A stretch of 64,000 nucleotides of DNA from DASUGC01 sp035606665 (GTDB lineage Bacteria; Acidobacteriota; Vicinamibacteria; Vicinamibacterales; SCN-69-37). The DNA lies in NCBI GenBank assembly GCA_035606665.1, contig DATNEY010000026.1, positions 1 through 64,000 of the forward strand. The letters run 5' to 3'. The notes beneath the pieces are model-generated. The model was not told where the DNA came from, did no database searches, and saw only the letters and a list, made by a program, of their open reading frames with translations. Shown here in pieces: positions 1 to 8,611 of this stretch. A program made the position numbers and the translations under genes. How positions within the stretch are numbered: the stretch's first letter is position 1; every line of letters begins with the position of its first letter.

Positions 1-1328
1 CCCTGCGAGTACGTGGGAGGGATGGGGCGCTTGCGATACGGAACCGGGTTCGCCGGATCCGAGACGTACGCGTCGTACCCGGGGTCGTTCGCCGCGGCGG
101 CCGGTGGGTCGAAGGACAGCTTGCCCCCCTGCTGGAAGTACAGTTTGCGCGAACCGACGTCGCGCGGCGGCCAGCTGTCGTAGCGCTTCCACTGATTGGT
201 GCCCGCCTCGAAGGTCGTCGCCTCGGCGAGGTCGAGCTTCCCCTTGTCTTTCAGATAGTAGGCGAAGAAAGGCGCCTCGATCTTCTCGCGGAACTCGCGT
301 CCCGTCGGCGCGCCGAAGCCGATGGGCCCGAGCTTCTCCCCGGCGCCGCCCCAGCCGCCGTGGTTCCAGGGGCCCACCACCAGATAGTTGAGGTGTGACG
401 AGTCGCGCTTCTCCAGCTCCTTGTAGATCCTGATCGGACCGAAGAAATCTTCCTGGTCCCACCAGCCGGCGACGTTCAGGGTGGGGACGCGCGGGTGGTC
501 GAGATACGGCGACACGGCCTGGCGCTGCCAGAACGCATCCCAGTTGGGATGCGCCGCAAAGTTGTTCCATGACGGGATCTTTCCGTTCAGGTATTTCTCG
601 TTCGCGTGCGCGAGGGAGCCGAGCTTGAGGTACCACTCGTACGTGTCGGGCAGATCGAAGTCGAAGCCGCCGCGCTCCTTGTTGGTCTCCATCATCGTCG
701 CGTACTCGAAGCCGTAGCTCAGGCGGAACGCGCCGTTGTGATGGAAGTCGTCGCCGAGCCACATGTCCGAGGGCGAGGCCTGGGGCGAGATGGCCTTCAG
801 CGCGGGATGCGGCTCGAGCGCGCCCATGATCGTCGTCCAGCCGTCGTAGGAAATGCCCAGCATGCCCACGCGGCCGTTGTTCTGAGGCACGTTCTTCACC
901 AGCCACTCGATCGTGTCGTACGTGTCGGTGCCTTCGTCGATCGACTTCGTATCACCAGCGGCGCGCGCGGGCCGTTGCATGACGAACGTGCCCTCGGACT
1001 TGAACTTCCCCCGGATGTCCTGGAACACGAAGATGTAACCCTCGTCCGCCAGCGCGCGCATGTACACGTTGAGGCGCCCGATCGCGCCGTCGTTGCCGTA
1101 CGGCGTACGGTGCATGATGAGTGGCAGCGGCTCGCGCTGATCCTTCGGCGTGTAGATGCGCGTGAAGAGCTTCACGCCGTCGCGCGCGGGGATCATCACG
1201 TCGCGCACGCCGTAGCGCTCGGCCGGCGGCTGAGTCTGCCCTGCATGGGGCAGCGCCGTCGAAGCCAGCCACGCCAGCGCGAGCGCGCCGATCAGTCGAG
1301 TGAGGGGACGGAGAATTGGAGCCGGCAT
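1..1328 (-). CDS. CocE/NonD family (peptidase S15) hydrolase, 3'-truncated
   Basis: Reading leftward from ATG 1328, a continuous frame of about 442 codons runs off the window edge. It opens with a signal peptide (hydrophobic ALALAWLASTALP, then AGQTQ). The S15 alpha/beta-hydrolase core follows. The nucleophile elbow GISYDG puts the catalytic Ser near residue 160. The Asp is probably in WWDQEDFFG (about 291) and the His in GPWNHGGW (about 320). The family cleaves acyl bonds in esters, amides or X-Pro peptides; the substrate cannot be told from sequence. The C-terminal jelly-roll domain is cut by the window edge. The long plus-strand frame across it (606-1562) is a shadow. Secreted location is inferred from the signal peptide. 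Confidence 0.9.
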   Translation of the reverse strand, partial: MPAPILRPLTRLIGALALAWLASTALPHAGQTQPPAERYGVRDVMIPARDGVKLFTRIYTPKDQREPLPLIMHRTPYGNDGAIGRLNVYMRALADEGYIFVFQDIRGKFKSEGTFVMQRPARAAGDTKSIDEGTDTYDTIEWLVKNVPQNNGRVGMLGISYDGWTTIMGALEPHPALKAISPQASPSDMWLGDDFHHNGAFRLSYGFEYATMMETNKERGGFDFDLPDTYEWYLKLGSLAHANEKYLNGKIPSWNNFAAHPNWDAFWQRQAVSPYLDHPRVPTLNVAGWWDQEDFFGPIRIYKELEKRDSSHLNYLVVGPWNHGGWGGAGEKLGPIGFGAPTGREFREKIEAPFFAYYLKDKGKLDLAEATTFEAGTNQWKRYDSWPPRDVGSRKLYFQQGGKLSFDPPAAAANDPGYDAYVSDPANPVPYRKRPIPPTYSQ

Positions 1329-1395
1329 AGGCCGGGATTATCTCGCCGATTGGGCTCAGCCCGCCCGCCGAAGCGCCCCCGCGACGGCGGGGCGC

Positions 1396-4347
1396 TCAGG
1401 CGCTCGCCACGCCGGATGCGCCCTCCGCCTGCGCGGGACGCGATGCTATCGCGGCCATCACGACCCCAAGGAGTTGATCCGGATCGACCGGCTTGGCCAC
1501 GTGCCAGCCGTACCCGGCCTCGAACGCCCGAGCGCGTTCCCGGAGGCCGGCGTACGCGGTGACCGCGACCGCAGGGATCGCGCCGCCACGTTCCGGACCG
1601 AGCGAACGGATGGCTTCAATCAGGGCGTAGCCATCTCGCCCGGGCAGGCCCAGATCTCCGAGCAGGACGTCCACCCGGCGACTGGAGATCAGGCCCAGCG
1701 CCTCACCCGCTGAAGCCGCCACTTCGACGACGGCGCCGTGCATCGACAACAGTGCGGCGAGGAACTCGCGGGCGTCGCGCTCATCGTCCACGATCAGCAC
1801 GTGGACGCCGGTCAGTCTCATCGCCGGGCTCGTTGAATCGACGGCCGGCGCCCGTGCCGCCCGGCGGACCGATCGCACCGGGAGCCGTACCGTGAACTTC
1901 GCGCCGAGCCCCTCGCCTGGGCTATCCACGCCGACCGAGCCGCCGTGTGCTTCCACGAGGTGACGGACGATGGCGAGACCGAGACCGAGGCCGCCGTGCC
2001 GGCGCGAGTGCGAGCTATCCGCCTGCCGGAAACGCTCGAAGACGTGACCGAGAAAGTCGCGCGGAATTCCAGCGCCCGTGTCGCGAACCTCGATGTCCGC
2101 TCCGTCCGCGGCGGCTTTCAGCTCCACCTCGATCGCACCGCCGCTCGGAGTGAATTTCACGGCGTTGGTAAGCAGGTTCCAGAAGACCTGGCGCAGGCGG
2201 TCGGGGTCGCCGGACACCATGACGTGCGAGTCCGGGATCAACATGCGGATCGTCAGTTTCTTCGCGGCGGCGGCGGGCCGCACCGTTTCGATCGACGAGG
2301 AGAGGATTCCGCCAAGCTCCACGTCGTCGGCCTTGAGCTGCAACCGGCCGGATACGATGCGCGAAACGTCGAGCAAATCGTCGACGAGCTGCGCTTGCGC
2401 GCGGCCGTTGCGCTCGAGCGCCTCGAGGGCGCGCTGCCGCATGTCGCCTGACAGAGCTCCCGATCGAAGCAGATGGGTCCAGCCAAGCATTGCGTTCAGC
2501 GGTGTCCGAAGCTCGTGCGAGAGCGTAGCCAGGAATTCGTCCTTCGTGGCGTTCGCGTCCTGCGCGGCCTTGTAGAGCTGCGCGTTGTCGAGCGCGACGG
2601 CGGTCCACGCCGCGACTCCGGTCGCGAGCTGCTCGTGCTGGGCGGTGAATGCTCCGGCTCTGGAATGGCAAAAGACGAGGCCGCCGATCATCTCACGCGA
2701 ACGGCCGACCACCGGCACCATGAGGCAGCTTCTGATGCCGCGTAGTCCTTCGTTCGCGCCGGCCCACGCCTCGTATCGTGGATCCAGCGTGATGTCGGCG
2801 ATCCTCGCGAGGCCGGTCTCCTGAAGGAGCCCCGACAGCATTCTCGCGACGTCACTCGTGAGATGTCTGTCGAGTGCGTTCGCGCCGAGGCCTGCTACGG
2901 CGCCCATCTCGTCGCGGGCGCCGGCGTCGCCGTTGTCGTGAATAAAGGCCCCGAGCTCCGCCGATGTCAGCTGCGTCGCCGCGTCTGTTGCTGCCTGCAC
3001 CAGCCGCTCCGGATCCAGCTCCGACGCCAGCGACGCGCCCACGTTAAGCAGAATCTCGCGGATCTGGCTCTCCGTACGCGCGGTGTCTTCGGCGCGCCTC
3101 CGCTCCGTGATGTCCGTCAGGCTGACCAACACGCTCTCGAACGATGAGCCCGACTCCGCCGGCGCTTGTTCCCTCGGGAACCGGATGCCGACCATCACAT
3201 CCAGCCGTTTGCCGGACAGGGTGCGCAGTCTCACCTCACCCTCGAACTGCGTCCGCTCCTCGGCTATCGCGATCAGCTCCTCGGCGAAGAAGTCCCGGGT
3301 CGCCGGCTCGAAGATTCGGTTCAGGTCGCCAAGCAACTCGTTCTTGTCGCCGGCTTCGAAGAGTTGCACCGTCGCGAGATTGACGTCCAGCACGCGCACC
3401 AGGCCGATGCAGCGATCGACGAACTCCTGATTGTCACGGAGATACTCGCGAAAGTCGGTGACTCCGGAGCGCATCACTTCGGCGATCGCCCGTTTGACCG
3501 CGGAGAAGTCTTCCTCCCACAGCGACACGCCGGCGCTGTCGAAGAGCCCCCGGTATCGCAGCTGGATCAGGCCGAGCGCGCGGCTGGCAACGTTGCGTTC
3601 CGTGACGTCCTTCGCGACCTTCGAAGCGCCGATGATCGTGCCGTCCGGCGCCCGCACAGGTGAGACCGTCAGCGAAATGTCGATCGACCTGCCGTCCTTC
3701 GTGCGACGAACTGTTTCGAAGTGATCGATCTTTTCGCCGCGGCGAAGACGCGCGAGCACTTCGTTCTCCTCGTCGAGCCGGTCTGGCGGGATGATGAGCG
3801 AGATGTGGTGGCCGGTCGCTTCGCCGGCGGTGTACCCGAAGATCCGCTCGGCCGACGGATTCCAGGACGTGATCACGCCGTCCAGTGTCTTGCTCACAAT
3901 CGCGTCGTCGGACGAATCCACGATGGCTGCGAGAGTCGCTTGGTGCGCTTCGGCCTGCCGCGGGGCGATGCCTCCCTGGAATGACACGACAACGCCATCG
4001 ACCGCGCCGGACCGATCGCGTGACAGCGTGGCGGTGACGCGCACGGTGGCTCGCGCGTGCGCTACGAGGCAGAGGTCCGCCGACGCATCAGCGCCGCTCC
4101 GCAGCGCGGCGTTGACGAGGCAGTGACTATCGGCGATAGGAGTGCCGCCAAGTTCATACATGGGCACCGCCTCGCAGAACGGCGCGCCGGCGGTGAGCGG
4201 CCGGCCGAGCATCTCGGATGTTCGCCGGTTATGGTGCACGACCCGTCCACGGCGGTCGCACATGATGACCGCGATAGGCAGTGCGTCCATCACCTTCCGA
4301 TCGGGCGTGATGCCGTCGTCGAATTCCTGGCGGGTCACTGGCAGCAT
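1396..4347 (-). CDS. Soluble hybrid histidine kinase (PAS-PAS-PAS-GAF-HisKA-HATPase-REC)
   Basis: About 983 residues with no membrane segment. Order: PAS (about 20-130), PAS (145-260, with DAIVSKTLDGVITSWN), a third PAS-like block (265-410), GAF (430-580), HisKA with FLATLSHELRTPLNA (H near 605), HATPase with N-box NLLTNAVKF and G1 DTGAGIP, then a receiver from about 845 with phosphoacceptor Asp in LLGDLGLPGRDGY. I prefer ATG 4347 (MLPVTRQ), which has AGGA about 8 bases upstream. An in-frame ATG at 4419 lies inside a sigma54-like element at 4404-4419, so it would not be in the transcript if that promoter is used. HisKA and receiver are close paralogues of those in the protein at 20250-20984. 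Confidence 0.9.
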   Translation of the reverse strand: MLPVTRQEFDDGITPDRKVMDALPIAVIMCDRRGRVVHHNRRTSEMLGRPLTAGAPFCEAVPMYELGGTPIADSHCLVNAALRSGADASADLCLVAHARATVRVTATLSRDRSGAVDGVVVSFQGGIAPRQAEAHQATLAAIVDSSDDAIVSKTLDGVITSWNPSAERIFGYTAGEATGHHISLIIPPDRLDEENEVLARLRRGEKIDHFETVRRTKDGRSIDISLTVSPVRAPDGTIIGASKVAKDVTERNVASRALGLIQLRYRGLFDSAGVSLWEEDFSAVKRAIAEVMRSGVTDFREYLRDNQEFVDRCIGLVRVLDVNLATVQLFEAGDKNELLGDLNRIFEPATRDFFAEELIAIAEERTQFEGEVRLRTLSGKRLDVMVGIRFPREQAPAESGSSFESVLVSLTDITERRRAEDTARTESQIREILLNVGASLASELDPERLVQAATDAATQLTSAELGAFIHDNGDAGARDEMGAVAGLGANALDRHLTSDVARMLSGLLQETGLARIADITLDPRYEAWAGANEGLRGIRSCLMVPVVGRSREMIGGLVFCHSRAGAFTAQHEQLATGVAAWTAVALDNAQLYKAAQDANATKDEFLATLSHELRTPLNAMLGWTHLLRSGALSGDMRQRALEALERNGRAQAQLVDDLLDVSRIVSGRLQLKADDVELGGILSSSIETVRPAAAAKKLTIRMLIPDSHVMVSGDPDRLRQVFWNLLTNAVKFTPSGGAIEVELKAAADGADIEVRDTGAGIPRDFLGHVFERFRQADSSHSRRHGGLGLGLAIVRHLVEAHGGSVGVDSPGEGLGAKFTVRLPVRSVRRAARAPAVDSTSPAMRLTGVHVLIVDDERDAREFLAALLSMHGAVVEVAASAGEALGLISSRRVDVLLGDLGLPGRDGYALIEAIRSLGPERGGAIPAVAVTAYAGLRERARAFEAGYGWHVAKPVDPDQLLGVVMAAIASRPAQAEGASGVASA

Positions 4348-4403
4348 TTCCTGTCCTGGCCCGGTGCCCCGGGCGAAAGAAATCTGGAGAGGAGACTCAG
4401 GAA

Positions 4404-4419
4404 TGCACAAATCGTGCAT
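4404..4419 (-). promoter_or_regulatory. Weak sigma54-like element before the hybrid kinase
   Basis: On the minus strand it reads ATGCACGATTTGTGCA. This fits TGGCAYG-N4-TTGCW except for one G of the -24 GG and one T of -12. Spacing is the canonical 10 bases. It is also a dyad (ATGCAC-N5-GTGCAT). The same GCAYGATTTGTGCA core occurs at 21004-21019 before the paralogous kinase at 20984. Predicted transcription start is near 4393. It could instead be a repressor or activator operator. Confidence 0.4.
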
Positions 4420-4562
4420 GACCGGAGGCCGCGCTGCGAAGCAGCACGCGGCGTACGGCGTGGCACCCGGCTACCCATTGTGGATAACGGCGGTGCCTCG
4501 CCGGGGGCAAAAGCCCCTATTGTTCAAGGAACAGTACATGCATTCCGGCTGCGCGTCACACG

Positions 4563-6359
4563 ATGGGCCTGCTGTCGAGACGGTCAATCCGGACGAAGGC
4601 CCCGCTCGCGGCTGTCGTTCTCATCCTCCTCGTCGTCGCCACACTTTCAACCGCGGCCTTCGTGGTACTGCGCCGCACTCTTCACGAGCACGCTGCCGAG
4701 CGTCTCCGGACTCTTTCCGAACAATTCGGCCAGTCGTTCATGACGAACCTGGCGGCCTCGCGGGCTCGCATTACGGCTGTAAGCAAGAGGCCCGAAGTGA
4801 TCGGCTTTCTCGACCGTCCCAGATCGCCCGCTGCGCCGGCTGCCACAGCCGCGCTCGCCCCGACGGGACCACAGCCGGAGCAGACGCTTCGCACCGAGCT
4901 TCGGGATCGGGACGGGCGGCGGCTTCTCGAGGCGTCAGCATCTCCTGAGGCCGAGCGAATCCTGGCGGCCGGCTACGACAGCGATTGGCCGGCGCTCGCC
5001 GCCGCCGCGAGTGATTCCGACAGCGGTACGGCATTCGGGAAACTCAAGCAGTCGAGCGATGTCATCTTCTTTCCGAGCGCCGCTGTCGTGCCGGGGCATC
5101 CCGACTCCTATGTAGTGATTTGGCGGCGGTTGGAGAGCAATACCCAGTCGCGCGCCCAGCTCGCGAAGATTCTCGGTTCCGAAGCTTCATTTTCCTTCGG
5201 GAATGTGGACGCCACGGCCTGGAGCGAGTCTGGGACGCCGGTGCAGGCCCCGCCAGCGGGGGCGCCGGGACAGGTATTCGAGTTCCGGCAGGCAGGAGGG
5301 CAGTCGAGGCTCGGGATCCAAGGCCCGATCGACGGCACGCCGTGGGCGTACAGCCTCAGCTTTCCATCACATGTCGTCGAGGCACCGGCCCGGTCCTTCA
5401 TGTGGACGATGAGTTCGATTGCGGCCGGCAGCGTAGTCGTGGGCGGCTTTCTGGCCTGGCTGGTCAGCCGGCGATTCGTGATGCCGGTCGAGGAGCTGAC
5501 CGGTGCGGCGGACGCGATTGCACGTGGGGAGATTGGATCGCGAGTGGCCATCCGCCGCGAAGACGAGTTGGGCCGGCTTGCCGGTGCGTTCAATGCGATG
5601 GCCAGCGAAGTAGAGACAACGAGGAAGCTGCTCGAAGCAGCCGTAGAAAAGGGCACCGGCGAACTGAAGAATGCCCAGGAATCTCTCGCGCGGCGGGAGC
5701 GGCTGGCGATCATCGGCCATCTGGCGAGCAGCGTCGGCCATGAAATCAGGAACCCGCTGGGCGTGATGGCGAATGCGGTCTTTTATCTCGAGTCGATTCA
5801 GCCCGATGCGCCGCCGGAAGTCCGGCAGTACCTCGGCATTCTTCGCCGGCAGATCGCCCTGTCGACGAAGATCGTGAACGACCTCTTGGACCTGTCCCGC
5901 ACCAGTCCGACGCACCGCCAGGACGTCAGTGTCGGGCACCTCCTCAGCGAACAACTGCAGAAGCATGGGTCACGCGTGACGGTGGAGGCGGACATCCCTC
6001 ATGACATTCCCCGGGTCGCCGTGGATCCCGTTCACGCCGGTCAGGTGCTCGACAACCTGCTGAGCAACGCCATTCAGGCCATCAACGGCCAGCCTGGGAT
6101 CGTCCGGATCCGGGCGCGCGCCACGGGCGATGGTTACGTCCGGGTGGAAGTGTCGGACACGGGGCCAGGCATTCCCCTCGAGCACACTTCCAAGATCTTC
6201 GAACCACTCTTCACTACGAAGGCTCGCGGCATCGGCCTCGGTCTCGCTTTGTCGAGGTCACTGGCGCAGGCGAATGGCGGCGACGTCGCCCTCGTGAGCG
6301 CGCCGGATGAGAGCGCAACCTTCGCGTTCATTCTGCCTGTCGCGGGGGGACATGTATGA
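4563..6359 (+). CDS. Membrane sensor histidine kinase with HAMP domain
   Basis: 598 residues. A first membrane segment (about 14-36) is followed by a large periplasmic sensor region (about 37-280) that matches no family I recognise. A second membrane segment (about 281-303) leads to HAMP (about 305-355) and a short coiled coil. HisKA follows with SSVGHEIRNPLGV (H near 393), then HATPase with N-box DNLLSNAIQAIN and G1 DTGPGIP. The kinase core is of the NtrB/ZraS sort that often works with sigma54 activators (inference). It overlaps the receiver gene downstream by 4 bp (ATGA), so the two are translationally coupled and presumably form one phosphorelay. The start has no strong Shine-Dalgarno sequence. 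Confidence 0.9.
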   Translation: MGLLSRRSIRTKAPLAAVVLILLVVATLSTAAFVVLRRTLHEHAAERLRTLSEQFGQSFMTNLAASRARITAVSKRPEVIGFLDRPRSPAAPAATAALAPTGPQPEQTLRTELRDRDGRRLLEASASPEAERILAAGYDSDWPALAAAASDSDSGTAFGKLKQSSDVIFFPSAAVVPGHPDSYVVIWRRLESNTQSRAQLAKILGSEASFSFGNVDATAWSESGTPVQAPPAGAPGQVFEFRQAGGQSRLGIQGPIDGTPWAYSLSFPSHVVEAPARSFMWTMSSIAAGSVVVGGFLAWLVSRRFVMPVEELTGAADAIARGEIGSRVAIRREDELGRLAGAFNAMASEVETTRKLLEAAVEKGTGELKNAQESLARRERLAIIGHLASSVGHEIRNPLGVMANAVFYLESIQPDAPPEVRQYLGILRRQIALSTKIVNDLLDLSRTSPTHRQDVSVGHLLSEQLQKHGSRVTVEADIPHDIPRVAVDPVHAGQVLDNLLSNAIQAINGQPGIVRIRARATGDGYVRVEVSDTGPGIPLEHTSKIFEPLFTTKARGIGLGLALSRSLAQANGGDVALVSAPDESATFAFILPVAGGHV

Positions 6360-6691
6360 CTCGACGCATTTTGATCGTGGACGACGACCATGAGATGGTC
6401 CGGACGCTTCGCGACATCTTCCACCTCCGGGGCTGGGACACCGGTGAGGCCTATTCGGGTGAGGAAGCCATTGACGCGCAACAAACCCAGGGCTTCGATC
6501 GCGTGATCATGGACATCAAGATGCCCGGCATCGGCGGGCTGGCGGCGCGCCAAGCACTGCACCGGCAGTTCCCCCAATTGCCGATCATCCTGATGACCGC
6601 CCAGCGCCCGGCCGATCTCGACGCCGGAGACGCGCCGGTGATCGCAAAGCCGATCGACTTGCCTGCGCTGTTCACGATGCTGGATAGCTAG
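6356..6691 (+). CDS. Stand-alone response regulator receiver protein
   Basis: 111 residues, a single REC domain with no output domain. The acidic pair is in IVDDDHE, the phosphoacceptor Asp in RVIMDIKMPGIGG, the switch Thr in ILMTAQ and the conserved Lys in VIAKPID. It overlaps the upstream kinase gene by ATGA. Lacking an output domain, it must act by protein contact or by passing phosphate on. Candidates in this window are the hybrid kinases or the NtrC-type regulator at 14723-16237, but that link is inference. Confidence 0.93.
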   Translation: MTRRILIVDDDHEMVRTLRDIFHLRGWDTGEAYSGEEAIDAQQTQGFDRVIMDIKMPGIGGLAARQALHRQFPQLPIILMTAQRPADLDAGDAPVIAKPIDLPALFTMLDS

Positions 6692-6703
6692 GAATCGGCG
6701 GAG

Positions 6704-6719
6704 CGGCACGAATCTTGAT
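6704..6719 (+). promoter_or_regulatory. Sigma54-type promoter for the first guanylyltransferase gene
   Basis: CGGCACGAATCTTGAT: GG at 6705-6706 and GA at 6717-6718 with 10 bases between. It matches TGGCACG-N4-TTGCW except TTGA for TTGC and the first base. Predicted start is near 6730, 16 bases before ATG 6746. The element is nearly identical to the one before the paralogue at 17000 (16959-16974). Confidence 0.65.
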
Positions 6720-6745
6720 CGATCGCCGCGGATGGTGGTGCTTTG

Positions 6746-7693
6746 ATGCAGACGACTTTCAATTGGGGCGTGATTCTGGCGGGCGGTGATGGTTCGAGAT
6801 TGCAGCCATTGACGCAGCTTTTGAGCGGGGACTCGCGCCCCAAGCAGTTCTGCCGGCTGCTCGCGCGGCAGACGCTCCTCGGAGCGACCAGATCGCGGCT
6901 CTGCCAAATCGTGGCACCGGAGCACACACTGTACGTCGTCAACGACCAGCACCGCCTGTTCTACAAGGACGAGCTCGGTGACGTCCGGCAACAGAACCTG
7001 ATCGAACAGCCGGCCAATCGAGGCACGGCGCCTGCGGTTCTCTACGCTCTTGCGAGACTTCGCCGCATGGACCCGGAAGCCGTCGTCGGGTTCTTTCCGG
7101 CCGATCATCATTTCGACAACGTGTCAGCGTTTCACCGAGTGGTCGCCGGCGCCTACTGGGCCGCGCGCGAGGATCCGACGCGCGTTGTGATGGTCGGATC
7201 GGTGCCGACGTACCCCGAGCCCGACTATGGCTGGATCACCCGCGGCACGTGGCAGCCGCGCACAAGCGTGGCGGCGAACTTCCCGGTTTACGCAGTCGAG
7301 TCGTTCATCGAGAAACCGAAGCAGCCGCTCGCGATGTCCCTCATGGCGACCGGCGCTCTGTGGAATACCTTCATCATGGTCGGCCGCCTGCGCACGTTCT
7401 TCAGCATGTTTGCCGCGGCGGCGCCCCGCCTCTGCCTCGGTCTTGGCCCGCTGGTCAGTTCCGTGGGGCTTGCCGGTGAGAGCCTGACCGCGGCGGCGGT
7501 GTACTCGGAGACGCCGAGCGTCGACCTGTCGCGTGACGTGCTGATGGTGCAGCCGGAAAGGCTGTCCGTCATGGAAGCGCCGTCGATGGGCTGGACCGAT
7601 CTCGGCCGGGTGGATCGGGTGCTCGCGCTACGCGCGACGGCCCAGATGCCTCACGCCGGCGCCGACGCGGATCTGCGGCTCGCCGCGAGTTGA
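6746..7693 (+). CDS. Mannose-1-phosphate guanylyltransferase-like nucleotidyltransferase (copy 1)
   Basis: 315 residues, NTP-transferase fold. The signature loop is LAGGDGSRLQPLTQ; the metal/substrate region reads FFPADHHFDN, followed by VESFIEKP and WNTFIMVG, all typical of ManC. The product would be GDP-mannose for exopolysaccharide or glycoconjugates. It is shorter than the usual ManC (about 360, or 470 with an isomerase domain) and has no isomerase domain. ATG 6746 is preferred over TTG 6743. The gene follows the kinase/receiver pair by 54 bp but has its own sigma54-type promoter. A second copy lies at 17000-17944. A different NDP-sugar as product is possible. Confidence 0.8.
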   Translation: MQTTFNWGVILAGGDGSRLQPLTQLLSGDSRPKQFCRLLARQTLLGATRSRLCQIVAPEHTLYVVNDQHRLFYKDELGDVRQQNLIEQPANRGTAPAVLYALARLRRMDPEAVVGFFPADHHFDNVSAFHRVVAGAYWAAREDPTRVVMVGSVPTYPEPDYGWITRGTWQPRTSVAANFPVYAVESFIEKPKQPLAMSLMATGALWNTFIMVGRLRTFFSMFAAAAPRLCLGLGPLVSSVGLAGESLTAAAVYSETPSVDLSRDVLMVQPERLSVMEAPSMGWTDLGRVDRVLALRATAQMPHAGADADLRLAAS

Positions 7694-7703
7694 GGGCTCC
7701 CTA

Positions 7704-7742
7704 GAGCCGTTTTCGCTTCGGTGTAGTGGGCGAAAATGGCTC
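7704..7742 (+). terminator. Stem-loop after the first guanylyltransferase gene
   Basis: GAGCCGTTTTCGC (7704-7716) pairs with GCGAAAATGGCTC (7730-7742), 12 of 13 positions. It begins 11 bp after the stop codon. No T-run follows, so it may be an RNA-stabilising or rho-coupled end rather than a classic intrinsic terminator. Confidence 0.5.
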
Positions 7743-7780
7743 AGCGGTTTTCACAGCCGCGGGTGCGACAGAGGGCGCGG

Positions 7781-7856
7781 GTGGAAGCTGGATGGCAAAC
7801 GGGGTCAGACCCCTGCACTTCGGGGTCTGACCCCAATTCTTGATCCCAGCTTCCAC
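7781..7856. repeat. REP-like palindrome with GGGGTCAGACCCC core
   Basis: Inner arms are 7801-7813 and 7822-7834, a perfect 13-bp inverted repeat (GGGGTCAGACCCC and its complement) around an 8-base loop. Outer arms are GTGGAAGCTGG at 7781-7791 and its complement at 7846-7856. The same GGGGTCAGACC word recurs at 30074-30088 and in both arms of the element at 30691-30865. It sits between two convergent genes. Confidence 0.75.
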
Positions 7857-7897
7857 ACCAACGGCCTCGCTGGTACTACACTCAGATGAAAACCGCC

Positions 7898-8611
7898 CTA
7901 GCCTGCGAGCGTGAAGTCCGCGACCACCGGATAGTGATCTGACGCCAGTCGGGCGCGCGGGCTGCGATGCAGTGAGATGTGTTGAACGGCCGACCGAGGC
8001 TGGATCCAGATGCGATCGAGCCGCAGGATCGGCCACCGTATTGGGAAGGATCTGACCGTCGGCGAGTGGCCCAGCCGCTCGTCGAGCACGTGCACCACCG
8101 ACCTGCCCGGCAGCCAGTCGTTGAAGTCACCCATTACAACGACGACGGTACCTCGGACGGAGTCGAGGTACTTCAGGATCTCGGCCACCTGAAAGCGACG
8201 CTCGCCGATTCGCAAGCCCAGGTGGGCCGCGAGCACGTGAATCTCGGTGCCGTCAACTTCGATCGTCGCCGCCAGCGCCCCCCGCGGTTCGCGGTTCTCG
8301 ACCGACAGATCGACGCGATGCACTTCGCGAATCCGGTGACGGGTCAGGATCACATTGCCGAATGAGTGCGAACCAGCACGCCGCGTCGGTCCCAGTGCGC
8401 ATTCATAGCTGTCAAGCTCTGTCAGCACGACCGGCGTCCGCGTCTCCAGCGCGATGTCGGCGGGGTAGCTGAACTCCTGGAGCGCAACCACGTCCGCGTC
8501 GAGCTCGCCAACAACGGCCGCGATCCGCGCGGGATCGCGGCGGCCGTCAGAGCCGACGCACGCATGAACGTTGTAGGTTGCGGCACGCATGCGCCGGGTG
8601 CCCGGCATCAT
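7898..8611 (-). CDS. Endonuclease/exonuclease/phosphatase (EEP) family protein, YbhP-like
   Basis: 237 residues. The EEP core runs from ATYNVHACVG (metal-site Asn) through VVALQEF (metal-binding Glu), LAAHLG, MGDFNDW and a final SDHYPVVADF (catalytic Asp-His). The family cuts phosphodiester bonds in DNA or phospholipids. No signal peptide is evident. The start ATG 8611 overlaps the stop of the upstream phospholipase D gene. The same pairing, an EEP protein with a PLD-type cardiolipin synthase, is known from the E. coli ybhP-clsB region, which suggests lipid rather than nucleic-acid chemistry (inference). Confidence 0.85.
   Translation of the reverse strand: MMPGTRRMRAATYNVHACVGSDGRRDPARIAAVVGELDADVVALQEFSYPADIALETRTPVVLTELDSYECALGPTRRAGSHSFGNVILTRHRIREVHRVDLSVENREPRGALAATIEVDGTEIHVLAAHLGLRIGERRFQVAEILKYLDSVRGTVVVVMGDFNDWLPGRSVVHVLDERLGHSPTVRSFPIRWPILRLDRIWIQPRSAVQHISLHRSPRARLASDHYPVVADFTLAG

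Noticed and set aside
606..1562. 318-codon plus-strand frame
   Set aside because: It is the complement of the CocE-type hydrolase, which has an intact catalytic motif set and signal peptide; the plus frame has no domain character.
4459..4485. TGGCACCC before the membrane sensor kinase at 4563
   Set aside because: No TTGC at the required 10-base distance; the nearest TTG is 16 bases from the GG.
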